From the NCBI GenBank assembly GCA_050485865.1, contig JBJHCE010000002.1, positions 36,743-100,742 of the forward strand: a stretch of 64,000 bases of DNA. Reading direction: 5' to 3'. Within the stretch, counting starts at the first letter, position 1, and each line of letters starts with the position of its first letter. This document shows, piece by piece, positions 43,421 through 52,493 of the stretch. The position numbers and the translations under genes are program-made. This stretch comes from SKNW01 sp050485865. Its GTDB lineage: Bacteria > Gemmatimonadota > Gemmatimonadetes > Longimicrobiales > Gaopeijiaceae. The notes below the pieces were generated by a model. That model saw only the letters and a list, made by a program, of their open reading frames with translations. It searched no databases and was not told the DNA's origin.

Positions 43421-45643
43421 ATGCGCCGCCTCTTCCCCGCCCTTCCTGGAATCACCGCGCTCGCGGTCGCTGCCTCCGGGTGCGCGGAACCGGCGGAGAG
43501 CGCGGCCCCCGAGGCGGCGCCGCCGGGAGTCGGAGCCGAGGCTCCGGCGCCCGTCCCCGACCCGGTGGCGCGCTACCTGGTGCGGCCGGCCCCGGCGGAG
43601 GCACGCGAGGCCGAGCTCCTGGAGGCGCTCCGGGTGGCGGTGGACGATGCCCGCAACGAGCGGGCCGCCCGGGAGCTACGGCGGTCCGGGGCCCTCCGGG
43701 TGGACGCGGTCCTCCTGGAACTCGCCGTCCTCGAGGACTGGCGGCCCGTGGTGGTGGCGGAACTCCTGGCTCCCCTCGGAGACACCGCTCACGTGAACGC
43801 GGCCCTTCGCGACCTGGACCCGGCCACCGGGATCGGGGCCCGCTGGGGATGGAGCTTCCGGGTACAGGCCTACGAGGCCGCCGGCGACACGGCGGGGGCC
43901 CTCCGGGTGGCCGAGGAAGAGGCGGGGCGAGCCCTCACGCTCTGGGCGGCGGCGCCGGCCCGGGCCCGGGCGGGGCAGCTCGCCCTTTCCCGCGGGGATA
44001 CGGCCCGGGCCCGGGCCTCGTTCCTCCTGGCCCTGGAGGCAGGCCCCGGAAACGAGGGGGCCCAGGCTGCGGCCCGCTCCCTGGACCGGGTCTTCTCCGG
44101 GACCCGGGAGGAGTCCGCCCGGATCGGCGAGACCCTCCTCGAGGCGGGGGCCTGGGAGGCGGCGGTGCGCCGCCTCACTCCCCTCCTTTCGCCCGGGCCC
44201 GCGGTGGATCCGGGCGAGGCCGGGCTCCGGATCGGGGTGGGACGGGCCCTCGTCGAGCTCCGACGCCCCTCCGAGGCCCGGGCAATCCTCGAGCCCATGA
44301 CCGGCGAGGCGGTCCCCGGGGGACTCGCGGCCCCGGCCCTCTACTGGACCGGTGTCGCCGCTCTCCAGCAGAACCGTGTCGCCGAGGCGGAGGAGGCCTT
44401 CTTTCGCCTCGCGCGGCGGGCACCCGAGAGCGGGCTCGCCGAAGATGCGCTCCTCCTCCTGGTCGATCGGGCGAACCAGGCCGGGACGCTGGGACGCCAG
44501 GAAGAGCTCCTCCGGGAGTTCCTCCGAGTCGGCGTGGGCACCACGGCCGGAGAGCTGATCGCGGTCCAGCACGGCTCCCGGCGCTACCTCGGCAGCGCCT
44601 ACCAGGAAGCCGCCGAGACCTTCGACCGGTACCTGGAAGGGGCCCGGCGCACGGCGACGCGCCAGCAGGCGGCCTACTGGGCCGCCCTTTCCCACGAGCG
44701 CCTCGGCGACCGGACCCGTGCCGAGGAGCGCCTTGCCCTGGCGTGGGCGGAGGACCCGCTCTCCTTCTACGGCACCCTGGCGGGAGAGCGGCTGGACGCG
44801 TCGGTCCTTGATCCTGGGCTCCTCCCGGGCCCGGACCCGGTGCCGGGGATCGGCGGAGAACTCCGAGCCGCGCTGATCCGGCTCCGAGTCCACCAGGTGG
44901 TGCCCACCCCGGGCTCCTTCGCGTGGGAACTCGAGCGGCTCCAGGAGCACTTCCACCGCCGGGGTGACGGGGCGTACGACTTTGCCGAGGCACTCTTCGC
45001 CGGCGGGTTTCCGATCCAGGGGATCGTGCTCGGGCGGGACATTCACCGAAGGGAAGGCGCCTGGAACCTCCGGCTCCTCCGCATCGTCTTCCCCTTCCCG
45101 CACCGCGAGGTCATCGTCCGCGAGTCCCGGGCCCGGGGACTCGATCCCTTTTTCGTGGCGGGGCTCATTCGCCAGGAGTCGATGTTCCACCCCTCCATCG
45201 CGAGCTCGGCGGGGGCCATCGGCCTCATGCAGCTCCTTCCGGGGACGGCGCAGGAGGTGGCCCGCTCCCTCGGGATCCGCTACGAGCGGGCGCGCCTCGA
45301 TGATCCGGAGTACAATGTCCGGCTCGGCACCCAGTACCTGGCCCAGATGCTCCGCCGCTTCGACGGGCGCGCCGAAGATGCCCTCTCCGCGTACAACGCC
45401 GGCCCGGGTCGCATCACCCAGTGGCGGCAGCGCCCCGAGTACCGGGACCGCGATGTCTTCATGGAGCACATTCCCTTCCGGGAGACGCGCCACTACGTGA
45501 AGGTGGTGCAGCAGAACAAGCGGATCTACACGGCCCTCTACGGCTGCCCCGGGTTCGAGCCCTGCCTCGGAGACTCGTACCGGGTGGCGGTGGCCCGGAG
45601 CCCCTACGCCGGAGGTCAGCCGGGGTCGGCGCTGGCGCGGTAG
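43421..45643 (+). CDS. slt: Soluble-type lytic murein transglycosylase lipoprotein
   Basis: A 740-residue cell-wall enzyme that cleaves the glycan backbone of peptidoglycan. The lipobox is AASGC. A long helical superhelix of TPR-like repeats (residues ~60-550) precedes the SLT catalytic domain: FFVAGLIRQESMFHPSIASSAGAIGLMQLLPGTAQ in parts, where the Glu of RQES is catalytic, then LGTQYLAQMLRRFDGR and ALSAYNAGPGR. ATG 43421 fits the signal peptide; the frame is open further upstream. A decayed copy of its last 44 codons lies at 47257-47397. Confidence 0.92.
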   Translation: MRRLFPALPGITALAVAASGCAEPAESAAPEAAPPGVGAEAPAPVPDPVARYLVRPAPAEAREAELLEALRVAVDDARNERAARELRRSGALRVDAVLLELAVLEDWRPVVVAELLAPLGDTAHVNAALRDLDPATGIGARWGWSFRVQAYEAAGDTAGALRVAEEEAGRALTLWAAAPARARAGQLALSRGDTARARASFLLALEAGPGNEGAQAAARSLDRVFSGTREESARIGETLLEAGAWEAAVRRLTPLLSPGPAVDPGEAGLRIGVGRALVELRRPSEARAILEPMTGEAVPGGLAAPALYWTGVAALQQNRVAEAEEAFFRLARRAPESGLAEDALLLLVDRANQAGTLGRQEELLREFLRVGVGTTAGELIAVQHGSRRYLGSAYQEAAETFDRYLEGARRTATRQQAAYWAALSHERLGDRTRAEERLALAWAEDPLSFYGTLAGERLDASVLDPGLLPGPDPVPGIGGELRAALIRLRVHQVVPTPGSFAWELERLQEHFHRRGDGAYDFAEALFAGGFPIQGIVLGRDIHRREGAWNLRLLRIVFPFPHREVIVRESRARGLDPFFVAGLIRQESMFHPSIASSAGAIGLMQLLPGTAQEVARSLGIRYERARLDDPEYNVRLGTQYLAQMLRRFDGRAEDALSAYNAGPGRITQWRQRPEYRDRDVFMEHIPFRETRHYVKVVQQNKRIYTALYGCPGFEPCLGDSYRVAVARSPYAGGQPGSALAR

Positions 45644-45701
45644 CGGCTCCTCTGCCGGGGCGACGTCGGTCTCCAGGGCACGGTATTGCACCCCCGCGAA
45701 C

Positions 45702-47042
45702 TCAGTCGGGGAGGCGGAACTCCACGAGCGACTCCTCCCCCAGGGCGTCGGGGAGGACGCCCTCGAGCCCCCGCACCGTGGCGCCAAGGGCGCGGAAGCT
45801 TCGGGGCGTCGTCATCCGCCCGACCTCGCGGCCGTCGGGGCCAATGGCCACCCAGAGGGCGTCCTCGCCCTCCTCCCAGGAGGGGGTGAAGGCCCGGATC
45901 CAGAGGCTTCCGTCGGAGCCGCCCTCGAGCCGGTCCAGGGGTGAGAGGTGGGGCACCCGGGGCGCCTCCCGGTAGAAGGCGCGAACCTCGGCGGCCATGT
46001 CCGCGGCCATGGGAACCGAGGCCCCGGCACCGCCCCCCGGGTCCGACATCCGGAGCCCCGCCACCCGGAACTCGATGGATCGCTCCGCGACCTCGTCGGT
46101 GTAGGGGCGACAGGGGGCCTCGAGGGCGATTCTCCGAAGGACGACGCCCTCCTCGTTCATGACCGCCACCCCGAAACGGTCGCTGCGGGCCATGGCCACT
46201 CCGCCAGGAAGGGGGGCCACCAGGGTGGGACGCGAGGCGTCCAGGCGGTCCGCACCGGCGAGGGGGGCTCCCCCGACCATGGCGCTTCGGGCCCCCAGGT
46301 TCCACCGGTCACCGTCTGGATGCCGACCCAGGACCCGCTCCACCTCTCCCCGGGAATCGAGGAGCACCACGGCCATGGAGTCCTGGTAAACCAGGGCAGC
46401 TCCGGGGGTCACCTCGAGGGGAACGCGGCCGACCCACCCTCCGCCGGCCCGGCTCCCCAGGATCGAAGGAGCTCCCTGGCCCGGCGCATTGGGACCGCCC
46501 CCTTCCGGAAGGGGCGTGACCCGGACCAGCTCTCCGCCGGGGCCGAACACGGTGAGGCGACGGAGGGAGCCGTCGGTGACCCCCACGGTGTCGGGGCCGA
46601 GCGCCAGGAGGCGACCGGCCGAGCGAAAGGACCCGGGGCCATCGCCCCGTCCCCCGACCGTGGCCGTGCGCGCGCCCGTGTCATCGAAGAAGTGCAGCTC
46701 CTGGCTCCCCTGGTCGAGCACCGCAAGGGTACCACCCTCCAGGCGAAGGAGCGCCCCGATCCGGAAGAAGGGGAAGGGCCGAGGATCGTCGGCGCCCCGG
46801 GTGGTCGGGATGGGCGACCGGAGGCCGGGCGGGGGGAGGGGGGCGGCGGGGTCCAGCGCGACGGTGAGTACGGAGCCCGAGCCCGGGGCCCAGTCGTCGA
46901 AGCCCCGGATGCAGACGGACTCCCCCCGATCGCCCCCTGCGCACCCGGCCACGAGGAGGGCGGTCGCAAGAGTGGGCAGAAGCACCCTCGAGAGGCTTGG
47001 CCCCCCGCCGGTCCGGGGTGTGAGGGGGGTTCGCAGGGTCAT
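45702..47042 (-). CDS. Six-bladed beta-propeller-like lipoprotein
   Basis: A 446-residue exported lipoprotein (lipobox LVAGC). The mature protein has repeated blade-like motifs such as GALLRLEGGTLAVLDQGSQELHFFDDTGA, RLLALGPDTVGVTDGSLRRLTVFGPGGEL and DRFGVAVMNEEGVVLRRIAL (pieces), and the GGRGDGPGSF turn common in 6-bladed propeller lipoproteins of Bacteroidota and Gemmatimonadota. Binding partner unknown. ATG 47042 is chosen for the GAGG motif 6 nt upstream and the signal peptide. Confidence 0.75.
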   Translation of the reverse strand: MTLRTPLTPRTGGGPSLSRVLLPTLATALLVAGCAGGDRGESVCIRGFDDWAPGSGSVLTVALDPAAPLPPPGLRSPIPTTRGADDPRPFPFFRIGALLRLEGGTLAVLDQGSQELHFFDDTGARTATVGGRGDGPGSFRSAGRLLALGPDTVGVTDGSLRRLTVFGPGGELVRVTPLPEGGGPNAPGQGAPSILGSRAGGGWVGRVPLEVTPGAALVYQDSMAVVLLDSRGEVERVLGRHPDGDRWNLGARSAMVGGAPLAGADRLDASRPTLVAPLPGGVAMARSDRFGVAVMNEEGVVLRRIALEAPCRPYTDEVAERSIEFRVAGLRMSDPGGGAGASVPMAADMAAEVRAFYREAPRVPHLSPLDRLEGGSDGSLWIRAFTPSWEEGEDALWVAIGPDGREVGRMTTPRSFRALGATVRGLEGVLPDALGEESLVEFRLPD

Positions 47043-47256
47043 GGGTCCTCGGGAGAGGGTGTGTCTCGCATGCATCGACCCGTGGGGCCGGCGGGGCTGG
47101 AGCGCGAGGGAACGGAGAACCGACATAACGATCGGATGACCTGCGGACAACCCCGTCCCGGACGAGGGGGTTCATCAGAACGGTGTCCACTGCGAAGAAG
47201 CCCGGGGCGACCGATCCCACCCTTGCTCACGACTCCAACCCGGGGGTGCCGGCTCG

Positions 47257-47397
47257 GATGCGGTGCGGAACAGGCGAACCTGCACCGCCCCGTACGGCCG
47301 TGCGGGATTCCTGCCATGCCCTGGAGAACCCCACCGGCTCGCGGTGGCCCGATGCCCCTGCGCCGTGGGTCGGCCGGGGTCGGCGATGGCGCGTTCG
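47257..47397 (+). pseudogene. Decayed copy of the 3' end of the lytic transglycosylase gene
   Basis: Translated from 47263, this stretch reads VRNRRTCTAPYGRAGF, then LPCPGEPHRLAVARCPCA and VGRPGSAMAR. It aligns without gaps to the last ~44 residues of the transglycosylase (QNKRIYTALYGCPGF, EPCLGDSYRVAVARSPYA, GGQPGSALAR), with about 26 of 44 residues identical. The stop codon TAG has become TCG. No upstream part of the transglycosylase is found in front of it. It is a relic of a duplicate gene or of a local rearrangement. Confidence 0.8.
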
Positions 47398-47692
47398 GAA
47401 GTGCGTGGAGAGACCTCGTCACATATCACCCGACGAGGCGCGCACGGATCCGCAGCTACTCGAACCCTTTCGAGTCCGGTACTCCCTCGCTGCCCGCAAG
47501 GGGCGCCGGCCGTGGACCCCGGTGGCCGATGCCGACGCCTGCGGAGGTTGGGATGTATGGGGCCGCCAGGATCCAGAACCCGAGATGCGATTGGGTCCGA
47601 ACGTACTTGTAATGACATGTAGGGACAAGCAGTACAGGGGCCGAACTCGGCCCCGCGGGCATCTCCGGAGTGGTGTCAACCCGACCTGGCTT

Positions 47693-47722
47693 GTGTCCGC
47701 CCCGAAACGGGGTCTCGGACAC
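47693..47722 (-). terminator. Compound hairpin beyond the distal end of the CRISPR array
   Basis: GTGTCCG (47693-47699) pairs with CGGACAC (47716-47722), and inside it CCCCG pairs with CGGGG around an AAA/TTT loop, with a 3-nt bulge. It lies 170 nt past the last repeat in the direction of array transcription. There is no T tract, so a role in ending the precursor crRNA is only possible. Confidence 0.3.
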
Positions 47723-47891
47723 ACGGCGCATCGGGGAGCGGGAAGACCGGGGACTGATGGGCGGCCGCAACCGGGATTGCATAGGGCGGAGGCGGGGGTT
47801 GCAGGGGGCGCCGGAGGAGGTGGAAGCGGCGTCCGGGCATGGTGGAGCCGGCCCGCAGGGATCTGCACCCGACATCTCTCCCCCTTCGGTC

Positions 47892-50231
47892 GCTTCAATG
47901 AGGCCCGTCCCGAGGGACGGGAAGGACGTTCCTGGACTGGGACGACCCGGTGGACCTGCCCTCGCTGCAATGAGGCCCGTCCCGGAGGACGGGAAGGACG
48001 GGTCTGGTGGATGCTGAGGGCGATCCGGGAGAAGATGGCTTCAATGAGGCCCGTCCCGGAGGACGGGAAGGACGCTTCTTACGGGGGCGCTTCTCGGTTC
48101 TGACTCCAAGCTTCAATGAGGCCCGTCCCGGAGGACGGGAAGGACCCGGCGTATCCCCAGCCACGAGAACAACATGCACGCGCTTCAATGAGGCCCGTCC
48201 CGGAGGACGGGAAGGACGCCGGACCTGGGGCCGGTCAAGGGGCCGTCAGCCCGCTTCAATGAGGCCCGTCCCGGAGGACGGGAAGGACCCGGAAGCTCCC
48301 CCCTGCGGCAGCGAGATTACCGGTGCTTCAATGAGGCCCGTCCCGGAGGACGGGAAGGACGGGGGTGCGGCAGTTCCGGGCCGCCGTGCCGCACCTGCTT
48401 CAATGAGGCCCGTCCCGGAGGACGGGAAGGACAGTTCGTGGGACTACGAAGCTGCGGAGTACGCCTCGCTTCAATGAGGCCCGTCCCGGAGGACGGGAAG
48501 GACTTGGGGTGCGCGAACGTGGCCGTCAGCTTCGACTGGCTTCAATGAGGCCCGTCCCGGAGGACGGGAAGGACCTGGCGGGACAACCCCACGGACCCGA
48601 TCCCGATCTCGCTTCAATGAGGCCCGTCCCGGAGGACGGGAAGGACGTGAAATTCGACTCGGCGTGACTGCCGATCCGGCAGCTTCAATGAGGCCCGTCC
48701 CGGAGGACGGGAAGGACAACTGGGGCACCGAGGTCGCCCAGCGCGGCGACACCATGCTTCAATGAGGCCCGTCCCGGAGGACGGGAAGGACCCGTCACCC
48801 GGATCCGACCCAAGTCCACGTAGTCCTTGCTTCAATGAGGCCCGTCCCGGAGGACGGGAAGGACATCGAACTCGCGATCAAGCGAACCCGGACGTTCTTG
48901 CTTCAATGAGGCCCGTCCCGGAGGACGGGAAGGACGAGATGAGCGAGCCGGAAACCCCGTGGATGACCCCCGCTTCAATGAGGCCCGTCCCGGAGGACGG
49001 GAAGGACGGGATCCCCCGGGCAGGGCTCCCGGAGTGGCAGGCGCTTCAATGAGGCCCGTCCCGGAGGACGGGAAGGACGCCGAAGGGGCTGATGGTCCCC
49101 ACGAACCTCGGGATGCTTCAATGAGGCCCGTCCCGGAGGACGGGAAGGACTGTGGCACCAGAACAGAGGCCCCCATGGCTGATTCGCTTCAATGAGGCCC
49201 GTCCCGGAGGACGGGAAGGACCGGACTCGGGGACGTGGATGAGATCCGGATTCTCCTGCTTCAATGAGGCCCGTCCCGGAGGACGGGAAGGACACCTGCG
49301 GCGTGACGTGGGGCGCAGTAGTGATCACGCTTCAATGAGGCCCGTCCCGGAGGACGGGAAGGACGGGGACACCGGGCACGGGAAGTCACTGCTCGCGACG
49401 GCTTCAATGAGGCCCGTCCCGGAGGACGGGAAGGACCGTCGAACGCGGTGTCGTAGTGGACGAAGTTCGGCTGGCTTCAATGAAGCCCGTCCCGGAGGAC
49501 GGGAAGGACACCCCCACGGAGTTCCAGATTCTGAACCTTCTTCTCGCTTCAATGAGGCCCGTCCCGGAGGACGGGAAGGACATCGCCCACTGGCTCGGCA
49601 AGCTCAAGAACGATAAGCTTCAATGAGGCCCGTCCCGGAGGACGGGAAGGACGCCTCGTTGCTTTGGACCTCCCAACGGGGATCGAGGCTTCAATGAGGC
49701 CCGTCCCGGAGGACGGGAAGGACGTCCCCGAGAACGATGACTCCGTTCTCCCCATGCCCTCGCTTCAATGAGGCCCGTCCCGGAGGACGGGAAGGACCGG
49801 CGCACCCCTCCGTCCACCGAGAGCCTCCCCCGGCTTCAATGAGGCCCGTCCCGGAGGACGGGAAGGACAGCGGATCGCCCCCACGGCCGACTGGTGCTCC
49901 TCGGCGCTTCAATGAGGCCCGTCCCGGAGGACGGGAAGGACCCCCCATGACCGCTCCCGAGTTCCCCGGCGGATTCCTGCTTCAATGAGGCCCGTCCCGG
50001 AGGACGGGAAGGACGGGTCCGACTCGCCCATGACTGGCCGGGATGGTACTCGCTTCAATGAGGCCCGTCCCGGAGGACGGGAAGGACAGGTAATCCCTCC
50101 GGGATCGCCCCGGAAGACCATGCGCTTCAATGAGGCCCGTCCCGGAGGACGGGAAGGACTGGGAGTCTCGCTTGCACGCGGACATCTGTGATATCGCTTC
50201 AATGAGGCCCGTCCCGGAGGACGGGAAGGAC
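47892..50231 (-). CRISPR. Type I-G CRISPR array, 33 repeats and 32 spacers
   Basis: The repeat is 36 bp. Read on the minus strand it starts GTCCTTCCCGTCC, continues TCCGGGACGGG and ends CCTCATTGAAGC; CCCGTCC and GGACGGG form the hairpin, and ATTGAAGC is the typical crRNA 5' handle. Repeats start (plus coordinates) at 47892, 47964, 48038, 48110, 48182, 48253, 48325, 48397, 48468, 48539, 48611, 48682, 48756, 48829, 48900, 48972, 49043, 49115, 49186, 49258, 49329, 49401, 49474, 49546, 49617, 49688, 49762, 49833, 49906, 49979, 50052, 50124 and 50196. Spacers are 35-38 bp and all differ by eye. Variants: two changes in the hairpin loop region of the first repeat, one in the second (GCTGC for GCTTC) and one in the repeat at 49474. 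Decay at the left end places the leader at the right, near cas2. Confidence 0.98.
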
Positions 50232-50404
50232 AGCCCCCGTTGCAAACCAAAGGGCCGCGGTGGGTTGCGCACGCGAATGCGAGCGACGGTCGCGGGCGGA
50301 CAAGAAGCCCCCGCCCGATAACTGCGGATGGTATGCCAAACCGTTGTTGTCAAACAACATCGCGCACCCCACGGGATCCCGGTACCACTCCGCCGCTCGC
50401 ATCG
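50232..50404 (-). promoter_or_regulatory. Probable CRISPR leader between the array and cas2
   Basis: This 173-bp stretch lies at the undecayed end of the array. It holds a locally AT-richer part (50330-50365) with GTTGTT/AACAAC inverted repeats and a TTGACA box (50353-50348, minus). No good -10 box stands at 16-18 nt from it, so the exact promoter for the precursor crRNA is not settled. New spacers should enter here. Confidence 0.55.
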
Positions 50405-50704
50405 TCAGACGATGAAGGAGCGCACGGTAGGCTCGAACGGCTTCCCGAGAACATCCAGATCCGCATCGAGCGGATGCGAGACCCTCCCCAGGTGGAGAAT
50501 CATGATCTGATCTTCGGTATGGTGGAGGAGGTTTTCGAGCCCGCCCCGCATTCGTGCCACTTCGGTGGCCGTGAGTTCGCAAATGAAGACACTGTACTGC
50601 ACCCGTTCGCCGAACCCGAGCAGCGACGTGTAGATCGCGTCTCGACGCTTGTCGTCGGCCACATCGTAGGCCACGAGGTACCGTCGTCCCCCCCTGCGGC
50701 TCAT
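50405..50704 (-). CDS. cas2: CRISPR-associated endonuclease Cas2
   Basis: A 99-residue ferredoxin-fold protein, the structural partner of Cas1 in spacer integration. The family start YLVAYDVADDKRRDAIYTSLL carries the conserved Asp (residue 14), followed by GFGERVQYSVFICEL. It is the last gene of the cas operon, 25 bp after the cas4-cas1 stop and directly next to the leader. Confidence 0.95.
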   Translation of the reverse strand: MSRRGGRRYLVAYDVADDKRRDAIYTSLLGFGERVQYSVFICELTATEVARMRGGLENLLHHTEDQIMILHLGRVSHPLDADLDVLGKPFEPTVRSFIV

Positions 50705-50729
50705 GGGGGGCCACCCCGCTGCCCGGGAA

Positions 50730-52493
50730 TCAACGGGTCCTCATGGGGAGATAGGACGGGACGTCGCCACGAACCCACCTGGCCAGAAGGCGAGCCTGCA
50801 TCCGGATCACGGAGCGCCACGAACATCGGTATCCGAAGAGGGGGTGGGTCACGAGCTGATCCGCTCGTGCCTCGAAGGCTCGGAGATATCCTTTCCGACC
50901 GGAGTCCGTGAGCATGCACCCGGCCTTGGACCGGGTGAAGCTCCGACGCGTCACCATGCCCGTGTTCACCGCCGTGAGTAGGGCACTGTCCACGATGAGG
51001 GGGCGAAACTCCTCCATGAGGTCTAGCGCCAGCGCCGGACGACCGTGCCTTGGGCGGTGATAGAAGCCCCACCAGGGGTCAAGGCCTTCCGCTTGGAGAG
51101 CCACCGTGCACTCCCTTGCGAGAACGGCATACCCGAAGGAGAGAAGGGCATTGATCGGGTCCTGCGGAGGCCGCCGATTCCGTCGGTCAAAGTCCCATTC
51201 CGCTTCGAAGTCCCGGGGCCGAAGCGCCAGGGAAAATGAACCGAAGTAGAGCGCCGCAATGCCTCCTTCCAGCCCGAGAAGGGTGTCCGCGCTGCCGGCG
51301 TGCTCAACCTTTCCGAGAAGCGTGCTCATGGATGTCAGGGCGTCGGCCGGCCTCGGAGTCGCGTTCCTCCGGAGCAGGGTTCGCTGATTGGCCCCCTTGG
51401 CCGCGACAATGGTCTTGGCGAACGCGAGGCAGCGCTTCTCATCCGAAGCGACCTCGAACTGCGCTGCCCTATCAAAGGCGTTCCGGAGACCCGAGCCCTG
51501 GGTCATGCCATAGAACCAGTGCCCGGTGGAGAGGTAGACGATGGGGACCGAGGCTTCGCACAGCATGTGGATCGCCTGCGTCGTCAGGGACACGTTCCCG
51601 AGAACGACCACCTGGCTCACATCCTTGAGCCTCGCCCGGCCGACCTCCTCTCCCTCCTTCGTGACGATGAGGACCTTTCCACGTTTTCCGATCCGGGCCC
51701 CCTGCTCCTGCACGTAGAAGGGAAGCGCATGCTCGCGCGACGGATAGAGGCGCCGCATGGATGTGGGACCCTCTGCCTTCGAGCCCCCCGCCTGCGACGT
51801 TCGGTCTGCACCCCGATCCTCGATCTGCCCCAGAGCGCGAAGCGTGAGGGTCTCGTCTGGAAGACAAATCCCGCTCAGGGAGCAACCCACGCATTTGGGG
51901 CTGTCTTCGAGAGGGTCGGGGAGGGTTGTGGCCTGCGTTGCTGCGTGCGCTTCAGCGAGCAGGGCGAGAGTCCGGGACTCGAGCTCCTCGTCAAAGGGAA
52001 CATCGACCCGCGTCCTCGAGGCTGCGAAATACAAGACGCCGTGATCGCAGCGGTAGCCGTGCTCCCGCAGGAGAAGCCCCTGGGCCATGAGTTGCACCCG
52101 CTCCGGTTCCCAGCTCCGCCGGGAGTTCCGGGGAACCCGGCCACGCTTCGTCTCCACCGGTACGGCCTCATCGCCTGCCGTGGAGACCAGGTCGAGCTTG
52201 GCTGTCAGCCCAAGCACCGTTGAACTCAGGCTCACGGAACGCGACACCCGGGGTGGCTCGTCGGACCCTGAGTCACCTGTCGTCTCGCCGTTGCCACCGC
52301 TCGTCGGATCCCCTTCCGGATCGGGAAGCACGTGGTCGATTCTGTCCACCCGCCGGTGTACCGCCGTTCCCTCCACCGTGTACTGGTTCTCCGCCCACCG
52401 CCCGTCCACATGCATGAGGTGGAAGAGCCTTGGGCAGTAGGCATACTCGTTGAGCATGCGGACGGGGAGGGGAGAACCGTCCCCTTCAGGCAT
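50730..52493 (-). CDS. cas4-cas1: Cas4-Cas1 fusion protein
   Basis: A 587-residue fusion typical of type I-G systems. The Cas4 part (1-~240) has Cys20 and Cys201, Cys204, Cys210 for an iron-sulfur cluster, and RecB-nuclease residues Asp101, Glu114 and Lys116 (VETKRG). The Cas1 part (~247-587) shows the metal residues Glu409 (LLGLEGGIAALYF), His479 (WWGFYHRPRHGRP) and the acidic DLMEEFRP segment. Cas4 trims and selects prespacers by PAM, and Cas1 integrates them. ATG 52493 overlaps the csb2 stop by 8 bp. The acidic stretch at residues 56-80 is probably a loop insertion. Confidence 0.96.
   Translation of the reverse strand: MPEGDGSPLPVRMLNEYAYCPRLFHLMHVDGRWAENQYTVEGTAVHRRVDRIDHVLPDPEGDPTSGGNGETTGDSGSDEPPRVSRSVSLSSTVLGLTAKLDLVSTAGDEAVPVETKRGRVPRNSRRSWEPERVQLMAQGLLLREHGYRCDHGVLYFAASRTRVDVPFDEELESRTLALLAEAHAATQATTLPDPLEDSPKCVGCSLSGICLPDETLTLRALGQIEDRGADRTSQAGGSKAEGPTSMRRLYPSREHALPFYVQEQGARIGKRGKVLIVTKEGEEVGRARLKDVSQVVVLGNVSLTTQAIHMLCEASVPIVYLSTGHWFYGMTQGSGLRNAFDRAAQFEVASDEKRCLAFAKTIVAAKGANQRTLLRRNATPRPADALTSMSTLLGKVEHAGSADTLLGLEGGIAALYFGSFSLALRPRDFEAEWDFDRRNRRPPQDPINALLSFGYAVLARECTVALQAEGLDPWWGFYHRPRHGRPALALDLMEEFRPLIVDSALLTAVNTGMVTRRSFTRSKAGCMLTDSGRKGYLRAFEARADQLVTHPLFGYRCSWRSVIRMQARLLARWVRGDVPSYLPMRTR

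Larger units (their letters stand above)
47043..47891. other. 849-bp stretch without an intact gene, left of the CRISPR array
   Basis: No frame here has a convincing start, Shine-Dalgarno sequence and protein family. It contains the decayed slt copy (47257-47397), a 7-bp hairpin ACTCGAA/TTCGAGT (47458-47475), a GGGGCCG/CGGCCCC hairpin near 47638-47655 and a compound hairpin at 47693-47722. The AT content rises around 47590-47640. It is the trailer side of the array. Confidence 0.6.

Noticed and set aside
47458..47475. A GGTTCGAGT-like string on the minus strand that resembles a tRNA T-arm.
   Set aside because: It is part of a simple 7-bp hairpin, and no acceptor, D-arm or anticodon arm can be built around it.
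47183..48103. A 306-codon frame entering the array from the left.
   Set aside because: It mixes the decayed transglycosylase copy, in the wrong frame, with repeats, and has no Shine-Dalgarno sequence or family.
47892..50231. Many open frames of 60-160 codons across the CRISPR array on both strands, with repeated MRPVPEDGKD or RPPGRASLK motifs.
   Set aside because: The repeat lacks stop codons in most frames, so these are array artefacts, not repeat proteins.
50232..50404. A firm leader promoter with the TTGACA at 50348-50353.
   Set aside because: No acceptable -10 box lies 16-18 nt downstream, so only the leader as a whole is reported.
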